DNA from: Hungatella sp. UBA7603
Lineage (GTDB): Bacteria > Bacillota > Clostridia > Lachnospirales > Lachnospiraceae
NCBI GenBank assembly: GCA_002478865.1
Contig: DLJZ01000012.1
Location: forward strand, 32,406 to 76,201
Length of the DNA stretch: 43,796 nt
Direction of reading: 5' to 3'
Below, piece by piece: positions 24,715 to 32,863 of the stretch. A model generated the notes under the pieces. That model made no database searches, had not been told where the DNA came from, and was given only the letters and a program-made list of their open reading frames with translations. Each line of letters begins with the position of its first letter. Position 1 is the first letter of the stretch. The position numbers and the translations under genes were made by a program.

Positions 24715-24776
24715 AATCAAACACGCTCCTGTCATTGTTATAGTTATTTTATCGTTTGATCCAGAAAGTATACACC

Positions 24777-25844
24777 TTACATTCCTCGGTCAATCTTTTT
24801 AGCCATTAATTCACTGTTACTGCTGTAAATAACTGCATTTTCACGGGTAATCTTTCCTTCCCGGTACAAGTTTAGAAGACTGGAATCCATAGATACCATT
24901 CCTTCTGACTGACCAGTTGCTATGACAGAATCGATCTGATGGGTTTTTGACTCTCGGATCATGTTACGGATTGCATTATTAAAAAACATGATTTCAAATG
25001 CTGGCTCCACGTTTCCATCCGTGGTGGGAATGAGCTGCTGGGAGACTACAGCCTGAACCACCATAGAAAGCTGCATCCGAATCTGCTGTTGCTGATTGGG
25101 TGGGAAACTGTCGATGATCCGGTCTATGGTATTGGCTGCACCTACCGTATGAAGGGTTGATATGACCAGATGACCGGTTTCTGCCGCCGTCATGGCGATG
25201 CGAATGGTCTCATAATCCCTCATCTCTCCAACGAGGATGACATCAGGCGCCTGCCTAAGTGCTGAGCGTAAGCCAGTTACATAACTGTCTGTATCTGTGG
25301 TAATCTCACGCTGTGTTACTACGCTTTGCTTGTGACGGTGAAGATACTCAAGGGGATCTTCCAGGGTAATAACATGGGCATTCCTGGTATTGTTGATTTT
25401 ATCTATGATACAGGCAAGTGTGGTTGTCTTTCCGCTTCCCGCAGGCCCTGTCACAAGTACAAACCCTTTGTTCATTCTAGCTACATCCATGACTGTTTCA
25501 GGAATATGAAGTTCTTTATAATCTGGAAGATCAAAGGTAACCACTCGTATCACCGCCGCCAGAGAACCCCTTTGACGAAATACACTGGACCGGAATCTGC
25601 ATATACCGGGTAAGGCAAAGGAAAAATCATCATCCCCATGCTCCCTTACCTTTTCCATGCTCCGGTTCCCTGCCAAATCATATAATTCCTCAATTAAGGC
25701 TTCCATTTGGGCCGGAAACAGCTTCTCTTCATTTTGGTATACGATCCGACTCCCTATCTTATAAGAAAATGGCATACCTGGAACAAGAAATATATCTGAC
25801 GCATTCTTAGCCACGGCTGCATTCAATAATTCAACTACCTTCAT
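24777..25844 (-). CDS. pilT: PilT-type ATPase (type IV pilus retraction motor)
   Basis: A 355-residue secretion-superfamily ATPase that powers pilus disassembly in type IV pilus systems. Walker A is GPAGSGKTT (133-141). Then come the Asp-box region HVITLEDPLEYLH, Walker B DVILVGEMRD, and the His box GHLVISTLHT. AIRNMIRESKTHQID near the C-terminus is the PilT-specific AIRNLIRE motif, which separates it from the extension ATPase PilB. It overlaps the upstream pilin-like gene by four bases (ATGA), so translation is coupled. AGGAG lies eight bases before the ATG. No PilB gene is present in the window. Confidence 0.9.
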   Translation of the reverse strand: MKVVELLNAAVAKNASDIFLVPGMPFSYKIGSRIVYQNEEKLFPAQMEALIEELYDLAGNRSMEKVREHGDDDFSFALPGICRFRSSVFRQRGSLAAVIRVVTFDLPDYKELHIPETVMDVARMNKGFVLVTGPAGSGKTTTLACIIDKINNTRNAHVITLEDPLEYLHRHKQSVVTQREITTDTDSYVTGLRSALRQAPDVILVGEMRDYETIRIAMTAAETGHLVISTLHTVGAANTIDRIIDSFPPNQQQQIRMQLSMVVQAVVSQQLIPTTDGNVEPAFEIMFFNNAIRNMIRESKTHQIDSVIATGQSEGMVSMDSSLLNLYREGKITRENAVIYSSNSELMAKKIDRGM

Positions 25845-26335
25845 TTTCCTGTCTCCTGCTTATTTGATTCCCCTCCGTCCCAAACGGGCATGGTAGTATC
25901 AACCGCATAATCTTCGGTCTGAATCACCTTCCATTTCACCACCCGGACGCCTCCTTCTCCATCAAAGCTTGGAGAAAGTACAATAGAAAGGGCTTGGGAA
26001 TGTGCCATTGGTATCTCGGTTGACACAGTCTTATTCTCCGGGTTGTAATAATCCCCCAGTTCCTGTTTCAAGACCTCTTCATATCCCCCAGACTCTATTC
26101 CACTTCTCTTTATTTCTTTTACGTCTTCTAAAACCATCTGGTAAAATTCTTCTCCCTCAACGTCTGTTAAGTAGTATTCTGTAACTGCAGAAGCATTGCG
26201 ATGTGCCAGGTCTCTCTCACTTTTTGCTGCACTTAGGGAAAGCATTCCAAATGTCACAAGGCACATAACAATAAAAATTAGAATGAGGGAAGGACCACCA
26301 ATATTGGCTCTATAAGTTATTTCCTTTTTTGCCAT
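25841..26335 (-). CDS. Membrane-anchored pilus-cluster protein of unknown function
   Basis: A 164-residue protein with a short cytosolic N-terminus, one transmembrane helix (about residues 15-35, GGPSLILIFIVMCLVTFGML) and an outer domain starting with a helical SAAKSERDLAHRNASAVTEYY stretch, as in pseudopilins and minor pilins. No prepilin peptidase motif is seen. The start at 26335 follows GGAGGTG by five bases; a longer frame to 26365 would overlap the preceding gene. It is translationally coupled to pilT by ATGA. By position it is a structural or assembly component of the cluster; this is inference. Confidence 0.7.
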   Translation of the reverse strand: MAKKEITYRANIGGPSLILIFIVMCLVTFGMLSLSAAKSERDLAHRNASAVTEYYLTDVEGEEFYQMVLEDVKEIKRSGIESGGYEEVLKQELGDYYNPENKTVSTEIPMAHSQALSIVLSPSFDGEGGVRVVKWKVIQTEDYAVDTTMPVWDGGESNKQETGK

Positions 26336-26348
26336 ATTCCCACCTCCA

Positions 26349-26756
26349 TCAGCCACCGTTTTCATGGCGCTTTACTGTAAGGCTATACAGAACCTTTTCG
26401 CCTTTTTTTATTGCCAGGATCATCTCATCTTTTTCCTGAAAATCAGCTTCTGCGACAAACACAGCCTGACCGCTTGTGATAGCGTCTCCATTCTTATCAA
26501 ATTTCATAAGGTAAGAATCTGCTTTTGCATCTTCTTGTAGAGAAAAAATTTCCTTTAATCCTTCATTTCCTCTTTCTTTATAAACCTCACCTGAACTTTG
26601 TGCAATCAAAACTGCTCTGTTTAAATCAGCTGCTTCCCGGCTCATAAGATCTGCCTTTACAAAGATCCTGGTGCATATTCCAGCACAGAGAAGAAAGAAA
26701 AAAACAACACCTATCATTTCCATAAGAAATACACCTGAATGACTTTTTCTATTCAT
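26349..26756 (-). CDS. Type IV pilin-like (pseudopilin) protein
   Basis: A 135-residue protein with a class III signal: a short basic leader MNRKSHSG, then VFLMEMIGVVFFFLLCAGI. The Gly before VFLME, with Glu at mature position five, is the hallmark recognised by prepilin peptidase. A helical region (SREAADLNRAVLIAQSSGEVY) follows, then a small beta-rich domain ending in VKRHENGG. The Shine-Dalgarno AAGGAG is six bases before the ATG, and the gene overlaps the preceding one by eight bases. No prepilin peptidase gene is in the window, so processing would need an enzyme encoded elsewhere. Confidence 0.75.
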   Translation of the reverse strand: MNRKSHSGVFLMEMIGVVFFFLLCAGICTRIFVKADLMSREAADLNRAVLIAQSSGEVYKERGNEGLKEIFSLQEDAKADSYLMKFDKNGDAITSGQAVFVAEADFQEKDEMILAIKKGEKVLYSLTVKRHENGG

Positions 26757-27240
26757 CTTGTACTCCTTTACTTCTTAAGGAAAGCCACAGAGAACCACCC
26801 TCGTTTCCCTGGGTTTTTATATGAAGAAGACCGTTATTCATCTCCATGGAGACAGGACTGCAAGATAATATCTCATTGCCTTCTCCCAAAAGAAGTCCAC
26901 TGCCCTCATCAGAGAATAATTCCCATAGTTTTCCATCCTGATAATAAATAGCTGTTACATAGACAGAACCTTGAATTTCTTGTTTTATCCGTAGAACCTT
27001 AGTGCCGGACACTTCTTTTAGAGATACACTACCAGATTCATCTCCCTGTCTAACTTTGTTGGCAATATAACTTAGAGCCACGTCCTCACGGTAAGTCATT
27101 TCCGTCCTATTATTAATATTCTCATATACTTTTCCACCCATAAGAACCAAAAACAGAGCGCTTAATACAAATACAAGAAACAATAAAAGGGTGAAAAGGG
27201 CACCTGTCAGCCGGACTCTTTTATCATCGTTCCCGCTCAT
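26749..27240 (-). CDS. DUF4860-like pilus-cluster protein
   Basis: A 163-residue protein with one N-terminal membrane helix (about 12-35, GALFTLLLFLVFVLSALFLVLM), then an outer domain with YENINNRTEMTYREDVALSYIANKVRQGD and several strands (TAIYYQDGKLWELF). It resembles DUF4860 proteins found next to pilus genes in clostridia (moderate confidence). GGAGGTG lies four bases before the ATG. It overlaps the previous gene by four bases and the next by eight, so the genes are coupled. Probably a minor pseudopilin-like component. Confidence 0.65.
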   Translation of the reverse strand: MSGNDDKRVRLTGALFTLLLFLVFVLSALFLVLMGGKVYENINNRTEMTYREDVALSYIANKVRQGDESGSVSLKEVSGTKVLRIKQEIQGSVYVTAIYYQDGKLWELFSDEGSGLLLGEGNEILSCSPVSMEMNNGLLHIKTQGNEGGSLWLSLRSKGVQDE

Positions 27241-27575
27241 TTGCCACCTCCCGGTGATTCTTCATGTAGATTGACGGTGATATCCGGCATAAAGTTTGAG
27301 GCGAAACCACTATAAAAAACATCATACCGTTCTTTATCAATCTGTATTCCATAATGTTGCGCCAGATACTCCAAACTAGGTGGATATCTTCCCTCGATGG
27401 CGTAGCATTGTACCGATGCCCTCCGCAAAGCATCCCGAAGAGTATCGGCTCCTTTTGCATCTGCCTTTTGGGAAAAAAGTAAAATCCCCATTATAAAGGC
27501 CACAATCATACAAGGGAATAGGGCAAGAGAAAGAAAATTGCCTAGAACTTCTTTTAAGGAATTTCTATACTTCAC
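27237..27575 (-). CDS. Pseudopilin-like small membrane protein
   Basis: A 112-residue protein beginning with GTG, preceded by AGGAGG eight bases upstream. It has one transmembrane helix (residues about 14-35), then TLRDALRRASVQCYAIEGRYPPSLEYLAQHYGIQID, a pattern seen in pseudopilins of clostridial pilus clusters (helix followed by the EGRYPPSLEYL stretch). No strong prepilin cleavage motif is present. It is 12 bases after the pilC-like gene and overlaps the DUF4860-like gene by four bases. The role is inferred from context. Confidence 0.68.
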   Translation of the reverse strand: MKYRNSLKEVLGNFLSLALFPCMIVAFIMGILLFSQKADAKGADTLRDALRRASVQCYAIEGRYPPSLEYLAQHYGIQIDKERYDVFYSGFASNFMPDITVNLHEESPGGGK

Positions 27576-27587
27576 TATTTTTTCCTC

Positions 27588-28640
27588 CTATCCAATCGCA
27601 GATAATACACCCATAAGAGGTAGCATAACAGAAAGAAGGATCAGCCCTACCGATATCGCTAGGACGGCAACCACAGTTGGCTCAAATCGGTTAATTATGT
27701 TCTCAATCCCAGTATCTGCTTCTTCTTCATATTTATTTGAAATTTCCTGCATTACACTATCCAAACGTCCACTTTTTGTTCCAACCTTAATCATCTGAAC
27801 ATAAAATCCAGTAAACAAACCGGTGCTCTTTAAGGCCTTATAATAATTGGAGCCTGATTCTAGTTCCTCAGAACATAATCTTATTTTTTCTTCCACGGAT
27901 TGATTCTCCACCAATTGACCAGCAAGCTCCATTCCTTTTTCAAGATCCAGGCCTGTCTTTAAGGTAAGTGCCAAAACAGCAGTAAAACGACGTTTCGCCG
28001 TTGCAAGAGCAATCTTATTTTTATTTTTAAGACGGCCAATCAACTGCTCTGCTGCTGGAATCTTATTTCCACTCTTTCCAAGAATCCATATGACGAATAC
28101 AGCCACTCCCAAAAGACCTCCTAAAACAAGAGCAGCTCCACTGAAAATACCGCCAAGTCTGGCGGCGGCAATAGAAGCCGGCGGCATCTCTGCCCCCAGC
28201 TGCTGGTATACACGTTCAAATATAGGCATTACCTTCGTAAATAAAACCAGCAGAACAACTAAAAGCATAGTAATCATGATGATAGGGTATGTAAGTGCAT
28301 GTCTTATATTTTTATAAAGCACATCTTCCTTATCATAATACTCCGCCAGAGATTCCATAATTTGATCCAAATTACCGGTTTCTTCCCCCAGCTTGACCAT
28401 ACGTATTACATAGGTAGGATAGACATCTGCCCGTTCCAGCACTTTTGAAAATGGAATTCCAAGCTCTGCTTCCTCCGCCATGGAAAGCAATATCTTTTTC
28501 TCTTCTCCCCATACCGCATCCTCCGCCATAACAGACAATCCCTCGTCAAGAGGGATTGCAGCATGAAGAAGAAGGGATATTTGAAGGCAGAAAGCGGAAA
28601 TTTCTCTGGAAGAATAAATTTTTTTCGCACTCTTTGCCAT
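27588..28640 (-). CDS. Type II secretion / type IV pilus inner-membrane platform protein (PilC/GspF-like)
   Basis: A 350-residue polytopic membrane protein with two T2SSF domains (about 12-130 and 215-340) and three hydrophobic spans: one in HALTYPIIMITMLLVVLLVLF, one in GAALVLGGLLGVAVFVIWIL and one near the C-terminus (TVVAVLAISVGLILLSVMLPL). These proteins form the platform on which motor ATPases act and pilins are inserted. AAAGGAG precedes the ATG. It is the first recognisable pilus gene of the run and lies 31 bases after the transglutaminase-like gene. Confidence 0.88.
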   Translation of the reverse strand: MAKSAKKIYSSREISAFCLQISLLLHAAIPLDEGLSVMAEDAVWGEEKKILLSMAEEAELGIPFSKVLERADVYPTYVIRMVKLGEETGNLDQIMESLAEYYDKEDVLYKNIRHALTYPIIMITMLLVVLLVLFTKVMPIFERVYQQLGAEMPPASIAAARLGGIFSGAALVLGGLLGVAVFVIWILGKSGNKIPAAEQLIGRLKNKNKIALATAKRRFTAVLALTLKTGLDLEKGMELAGQLVENQSVEEKIRLCSEELESGSNYYKALKSTGLFTGFYVQMIKVGTKSGRLDSVMQEISNKYEEEADTGIENIINRFEPTVVAVLAISVGLILLSVMLPLMGVLSAIG

Positions 28641-28671
28641 ATACCGTTTCTCCTTTTCTTATATGGTTTTA

Positions 28672-29658
28672 TTAGTAAGTGTATTTTCCTTTATAATTGG
28701 TGCTTTTAGTTATATATTCTTTTATAGACGGATCATTACCGCCAGATGATGCAAACGTAGGGTCCATGAGCTTCCAGTCGTATCCGTCAAAATAAATGAC
28801 ATTATCTACCCAGCCCTGGCCTTCGATATAGACATTGACCCAAGCATGATATAGACTTCCTGTATAACCAACCACTAACTTGGTAGGAATCCCCTGAGAA
28901 CGTAACATAGAAGTCATAACCGCTGCATAATCAAAGCAAATTCCTTTTTTCTTAGCTAAAACCTGGTCAACATCGGGCAAATATCCGGATTGAACTGAAT
29001 TAGCCAGCGCAGTATCATAGGTAAAGTTTTTAACCACGTAATTATAGACGTTGGTCACCACACCCAGAGAATCTGGTGCAGACACAGCAAGTTCTGCCCC
29101 TTTTGTGACCACCGCACTGCCAGAAGAAAAATTCACATACTGGTTTGGGTAGAGAAAAGGTTCAAACTCATTGGTCAGGTTAACTTGCAATTGATTACTG
29201 GATTTTATGGCATACTGAGTTCCCTGGACCTGTTCCAGCACTCTAACTGTATAAGTTCCATTTCCTTCTGTCAAAGGAAATACCTCATATGCAGATCTGG
29301 CATTCAAGTCATAGGTATAAGTCTCTCCACCACTTTTTATTACCTGAACTTTTATTTTTTGTGAATCACCGCTATACTGAACCATGACATAGCCACTGCC
29401 CGTATTGGAGGCATCCACAAGCACTGAATTGTTGTTAAAGGTAACGGTTCCAGAAGCCTTTGGTACTTTTACACTACCTCCGGCTGGTTTTGATGCCAGT
29501 GGAACAGCTTCTTCCTTAATACTTACTACCGTCTTCCATTCAATGCTTTCATTTGTATTTTCAGATGCAGAGATTGATCTCTCTGGGCCCCAGCCAGCGA
29601 TGTAGAACATACAGGCTGCAAAAGCCGCTACAAATAGTGTAACACCTTTTTTCATCAT
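28672..29658 (-). CDS. Exported transglutaminase-like protein
   Basis: A 328-residue secreted protein: signal peptide about 1-32, then an Ig-like beta-rich region (about 65-165), and a transglutaminase-core domain from about 185. The catalytic triad can be read as Cys241 in KKKGICFDYA, His271 in LYHAWVNVY and Asp299 in LMDPTF. Bacterial exported members act as proteases, amidases or crosslinkers; no substrate is assigned. Three ATGs are clustered; the one at 29658 has the best distance (seven bases) to GGGGG, with 29655 as an alternative. It lies between rlmB (16 bases) and the pilC-like gene (31 bases), so it may take part in surface appendage biology; this is inference. Confidence 0.82.
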   Translation of the reverse strand: MMKKGVTLFVAAFAACMFYIAGWGPERSISASENTNESIEWKTVVSIKEEAVPLASKPAGGSVKVPKASGTVTFNNNSVLVDASNTGSGYVMVQYSGDSQKIKVQVIKSGGETYTYDLNARSAYEVFPLTEGNGTYTVRVLEQVQGTQYAIKSSNQLQVNLTNEFEPFLYPNQYVNFSSGSAVVTKGAELAVSAPDSLGVVTNVYNYVVKNFTYDTALANSVQSGYLPDVDQVLAKKKGICFDYAAVMTSMLRSQGIPTKLVVGYTGSLYHAWVNVYIEGQGWVDNVIYFDGYDWKLMDPTFASSGGNDPSIKEYITKSTNYKGKYTY

Positions 29659-29674
29659 TATCATTCCCCCAATG

Positions 29675-30412
29675 CTATCCCAGACGTTGTCTCACGATTT
29701 CATAGGCAAGAACCCCAGCCGCAACCGAGGCATTTAAAGAATCAATATTTCCCTTCATGGGAATAGAAGCAACCATATCACATTTTTCTTTTAAAAGCCT
29801 GCTTACGCCGCTTCCTTCACTTCCAATCACAAGTCCGATTGGACCCTTTAAGTTTGTACGATACATGACCTCGCCTTCCATATCGGCACAGACAAACCAC
29901 ATACCTTTTCCTTTTAACTCTTCCATGGTAGCTGTTAAATTTGTAACTTTAGCCACTGGTGTATAGTTAAGCGCACCTGCAGAAGTTTTTGCAACCGTTG
30001 CTGTCAGGCCAACTGCACGACGTTTTGGAATTATGACACCATGAGCTCCAGCTAAATTAGCAGTACGGATAATAGCTCCCAGATTATGAGGATCTTCAAT
30101 ACCATCTAGTAAAAACAAAAATGGAGCCTCTCCCTTTTCCTCTGCAGCCTTTAACATATCTGCCACTTCTCCGTACTCATAAGCCGCTGCATGAGCAATT
30201 ACACCCTGATGATGTCCTTCTTCTGACATCTGGTCTAGGCGCTCCCGCTCTACATAATTAATGATGGTATCTACCTTTTTTGCTTCTCTAATAATGGACT
30301 GGATTGGTCCATCCTGAACTGCCTTTTGCACATATAGCTTATCAATTGTTTTTCCGGCGCGAAACGCTTCCAATACTGCGTTTCTTCCCTCTATGGTAAA
30401 TTCCTCTATCAT
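29675..30412 (-). CDS. rlmB: 23S rRNA (guanosine-2'-O-) methyltransferase, RlmB type
   Basis: A 245-residue SpoU/TrmH-family methyltransferase that modifies G2251 (E. coli numbering) of 23S rRNA. A small N-terminal substrate-binding domain (1-75) precedes the knotted catalytic domain. Motif 1 is NLGAIIRTANLAGAHG; motif 2 GLVIGSEGSGVSRLL; motif 3 IPMKGNIDSLNASVAAGVLAYE. It overlaps the Mini-III gene by four bases. The order cysS-mrnC-rlmB is the same as in Bacillus subtilis, which supports the family assignment. Confidence 0.92.
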   Translation of the reverse strand: MIEEFTIEGRNAVLEAFRAGKTIDKLYVQKAVQDGPIQSIIREAKKVDTIINYVERERLDQMSEEGHHQGVIAHAAAYEYGEVADMLKAAEEKGEAPFLFLLDGIEDPHNLGAIIRTANLAGAHGVIIPKRRAVGLTATVAKTSAGALNYTPVAKVTNLTATMEELKGKGMWFVCADMEGEVMYRTNLKGPIGLVIGSEGSGVSRLLKEKCDMVASIPMKGNIDSLNASVAAGVLAYEIVRQRLG

Positions 30413-30867
30413 TCTAATTCTCCTATTCGTTCTAGTCCTTTGCTTACTACGGCTATGAGCCGTTCTAACTCTCCATTTAAATAAAGATAACCACAGAGTG
30501 CTTCAAAGCCAGTGGCAGTTCTATAATCTGCCATGGTGGCATGCTTGGCCGTTGTTACTGATTTGGCATTACGCCCTCTCTTATATACGGCAATCTCTTC
30601 CGGTGTTAAATCTTCCTCTTCCAAAAGTCGTCTGATGATGTCTGCCTGGGTTCCAGCATTGACTAACTTAGCGCTCTTTTTGTGCATATTGTTAACCTGA
30701 GTGCTTCCATGATTCATTACCTTTGTTCGGATAATGACTTCATAGACTGCATCACCCATATAGGCGAGAGCCAGAGGAGAATAACTTTTTATATCTACTA
30801 CTTTTAAATGCAATGATTCTTTAAAAAGATCAGAAAATCCAGTTAAGGTAATTATATTCTCTTCCAT
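30409..30867 (-). CDS. mrnC: Mini-ribonuclease III
   Basis: A 152-residue RNase III catalytic domain without a dsRNA-binding domain, the Firmicute enzyme that matures 23S rRNA. LALAYMGDAVYEVIIRTKV carries the conserved acidic residues of helix 2, and YRTATGFEALCGYLYLNGE is the second metal-binding helix. AAGGTG lies five bases before the ATG. It overlaps cysS by 16 bases and rlmB by four, giving tight coupling. Confidence 0.93.
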   Translation of the reverse strand: MEENIITLTGFSDLFKESLHLKVVDIKSYSPLALAYMGDAVYEVIIRTKVMNHGSTQVNNMHKKSAKLVNAGTQADIIRRLLEEEDLTPEEIAVYKRGRNAKSVTTAKHATMADYRTATGFEALCGYLYLNGELERLIAVVSKGLERIGELE

Positions 30868-32255
30868 TTTACACCTTCCCTGGTGTCCTCCAGAACAATT
30901 CCCTGATCCAGTAATTTTCCCCGGATCTCATCTGCAAGGGCAAAGTTCTTGTCTTTTCTTGCCTGCTGTCTTCCTTCTATCATAGCTTCAATCTCTTCCG
31001 CAAGAATCTCTTCTTTCTTTTCGGTTATGATACCGAGAACGCCGCAGCACTTTTCAATGGTTTCCTTTAAAAATGTTACATATTCTTTTGAGCTGTTCCC
31101 ATCAGTCGTTGAATTACTTAATTTCACCAACTCAAATATAGCAGAAATAGCATCCGCTGTATTAAAATCATCATCCATGGCAGCTTCATATTTGGCAGCC
31201 AGTTCCATGGCAGACTTTTTATCTTCTTGGTCGGAAAGAGACACTGTCTTTGCTTCTGTCTCAAGATCTTTTAACTTATCTACCGCTGTCAAGATACGAT
31301 CCAGACCGTTTTTAGAGGATTCCATTAACTCTTCGCTGAAATTAAGAGGACTTCTGTAATGAGAACTGAGCATAAAGAAACGAAGCACCTGCAAATCATA
31401 CTTTTCACTGATGTCTCTCACCGTAAAAAAGTTTCCAACCGATTTTGACATCTTCTTATTGTCAATATTTAAAAAGGCATTGTGCATCCAGTATCTTGCA
31501 AATTCTTTTCCGTTTGCCGCCTCACTCTGAGCAATCTCATTTTCATGGTGAGGGAAAATTAGATCCTCGCCACCAGCATGAATATCAATCTGGTCTCCTA
31601 GATATTTCTTAGACATGACTGAGCATTCAATATGCCAGCCAGGTCTTCCCTCACTCCATGGGGATTCCCAGAAAGGTTCTCCCTCTTTTTTCGGTTTCCA
31701 AAGAACGAAGTCAGAAGATTCTTCCTTCTCACTCTCTCCAGTCACCTTAATCTCACGAAATCCGGACTGCAAATCTTCTAAATTCTTATGAGAAAGCTTT
31801 CCGTAACCATCAAATGACTTGGTGCGGAAATAGACCGTACCGTCAGTTGCCTGGTACGCATGGCCGGATGCGATTAAGTCCTTTATCATATCAAGCATAC
31901 CGCATATTTCCTCAGTGGCAAGAGGATTTTTGGTAGCAGGCTTTACATTCATGGCTTCCATATCCTTTTTGCACTCTTCAATATAGCGTTTGGATATGGT
32001 ATCTGCATCTACCCCTTCTTCAATGGCTTTTTGGATGATCTTATCATCTACATCGGTAAAGTTGGATACAAAATTAACCTCATAGCCTTTATATTCAAAA
32101 TATCTTCGCACTGTGTCAAATACAATCATAGGTCTTGCGTTGCCAATGTGAATATAATTATATACCGTGGGACCGCATACATACATCTTGACCTTTAATG
32201 GCTCTAATGGCACAAATTCTTCTTTTTGTCTGGATAATGTATTAAAAACCTTCAT
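30852..32255 (-). CDS. cysS: Cysteinyl-tRNA synthetase
   Basis: A 467-residue class I synthetase. MYVCGPTVYNYIHIGNARP holds Cys27 (zinc) and the HIGH-class motif H36-I-G-N39; WHIECSVMS and HAGGEDLIFPHHENEIAQ supply the other zinc and substrate residues; KKMSKSVGN (about residue 268) is the KMSKS loop. The C-terminal helical anticodon-binding part ends LEDTREGVKWKRI. Length is standard. GGGAG lies six bases before the ATG; ispF is 27 bases upstream, so the two are co-transcribed. No T-box was found ahead of it. Confidence 0.95.
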   Translation of the reverse strand: MKVFNTLSRQKEEFVPLEPLKVKMYVCGPTVYNYIHIGNARPMIVFDTVRRYFEYKGYEVNFVSNFTDVDDKIIQKAIEEGVDADTISKRYIEECKKDMEAMNVKPATKNPLATEEICGMLDMIKDLIASGHAYQATDGTVYFRTKSFDGYGKLSHKNLEDLQSGFREIKVTGESEKEESSDFVLWKPKKEGEPFWESPWSEGRPGWHIECSVMSKKYLGDQIDIHAGGEDLIFPHHENEIAQSEAANGKEFARYWMHNAFLNIDNKKMSKSVGNFFTVRDISEKYDLQVLRFFMLSSHYRSPLNFSEELMESSKNGLDRILTAVDKLKDLETEAKTVSLSDQEDKKSAMELAAKYEAAMDDDFNTADAISAIFELVKLSNSTTDGNSSKEYVTFLKETIEKCCGVLGIITEKKEEILAEEIEAMIEGRQQARKDKNFALADEIRGKLLDQGIVLEDTREGVKWKRI

Positions 32256-32282
32256 AATTTTCTCCCTTCTGTTAATTGTTCT

Positions 32283-32828
32283 CTATCTCCCGCAGCAGCC
32301 TCCTGAACAGCCTTCGCAACCTGAAGACATGATCTTGTCATCAAAACAATAATCTTCCACAGAGGTAAGAAGGGTGATGGCCTGAGCAGAGATGCCTTCT
32401 CCACTTCCGGTAAAACCTAGCCCCTCTTCCGTAGTCGCCTTTACATTTACCTTGCCCACTGGCAGATTCAGTGCATCTGCAATATTCTCCACCATCTTGG
32501 GACGATAGGACAGAAGCTTTGGTTTCTGAGCAATGATGGTAGCATCAATATTCTCAATGATATAGCCGCCTTCCTCCAAAAGCTTTCCTGCCTGCTTTAA
32601 TAACTCAATACTGGATACATCTTTATATGCCGGATCCTTATCGGGAAAATGCTCTCCGATATCTCCCATTGCCGCAGCGCCAAAAAGCGCGTCGATAACA
32701 GCATGAACCAGCACATCTGCATCAGAATGACCTAACAATCCTTTTTCATATGGAATCGTTACGCCTCCAATGATAAGATCTCTTCCTTCTACTAATTTAT
32801 GAACATCATATCCCTGTCCAATTCTCAT
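32283..32828 (-). CDS. ispF: 2-C-methyl-D-erythritol 2,4-cyclodiphosphate synthase with a Cys-rich C-terminal tail
   Basis: A 181-residue enzyme of the MEP isoprenoid pathway. The metal site is D8-V-H10 with H42; [19 protein letters not shown] and FPDKDPAYK belong to the active-site loops, and [14 protein letters not shown] to the C-terminal signature. Normal IspF ends at about 157-160 residues. This protein continues for some 22 residues with Cys161, 171, 174, 178 and 179 in the pattern CxxCxxxCC, which suggests metal binding or redox control. No frameshift explains it, because the frame is continuous to a normal stop. It is followed by cysS after 27 bases. Confidence 0.92.
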   Translation of the reverse strand: MRIGQGYDVHKLVEGRDLIIGGVTIPYEKGLLGHSDADVLVHAVIDALFGAAAMGDIGEHFPDKDPAYKDVSSIELLKQAGKLLEEGGYIIENIDATIIAQKPKLLSYRPKMVENIADALNLPVGKVNVKATTEEGLGFTGSGEGISAQAITLLTSVEDYCFDDKIMSSGCEGCSGGCCGR

Positions 32829-32863
32829 AATTATTCCTTTCTTCTATATATATACATTCACAG

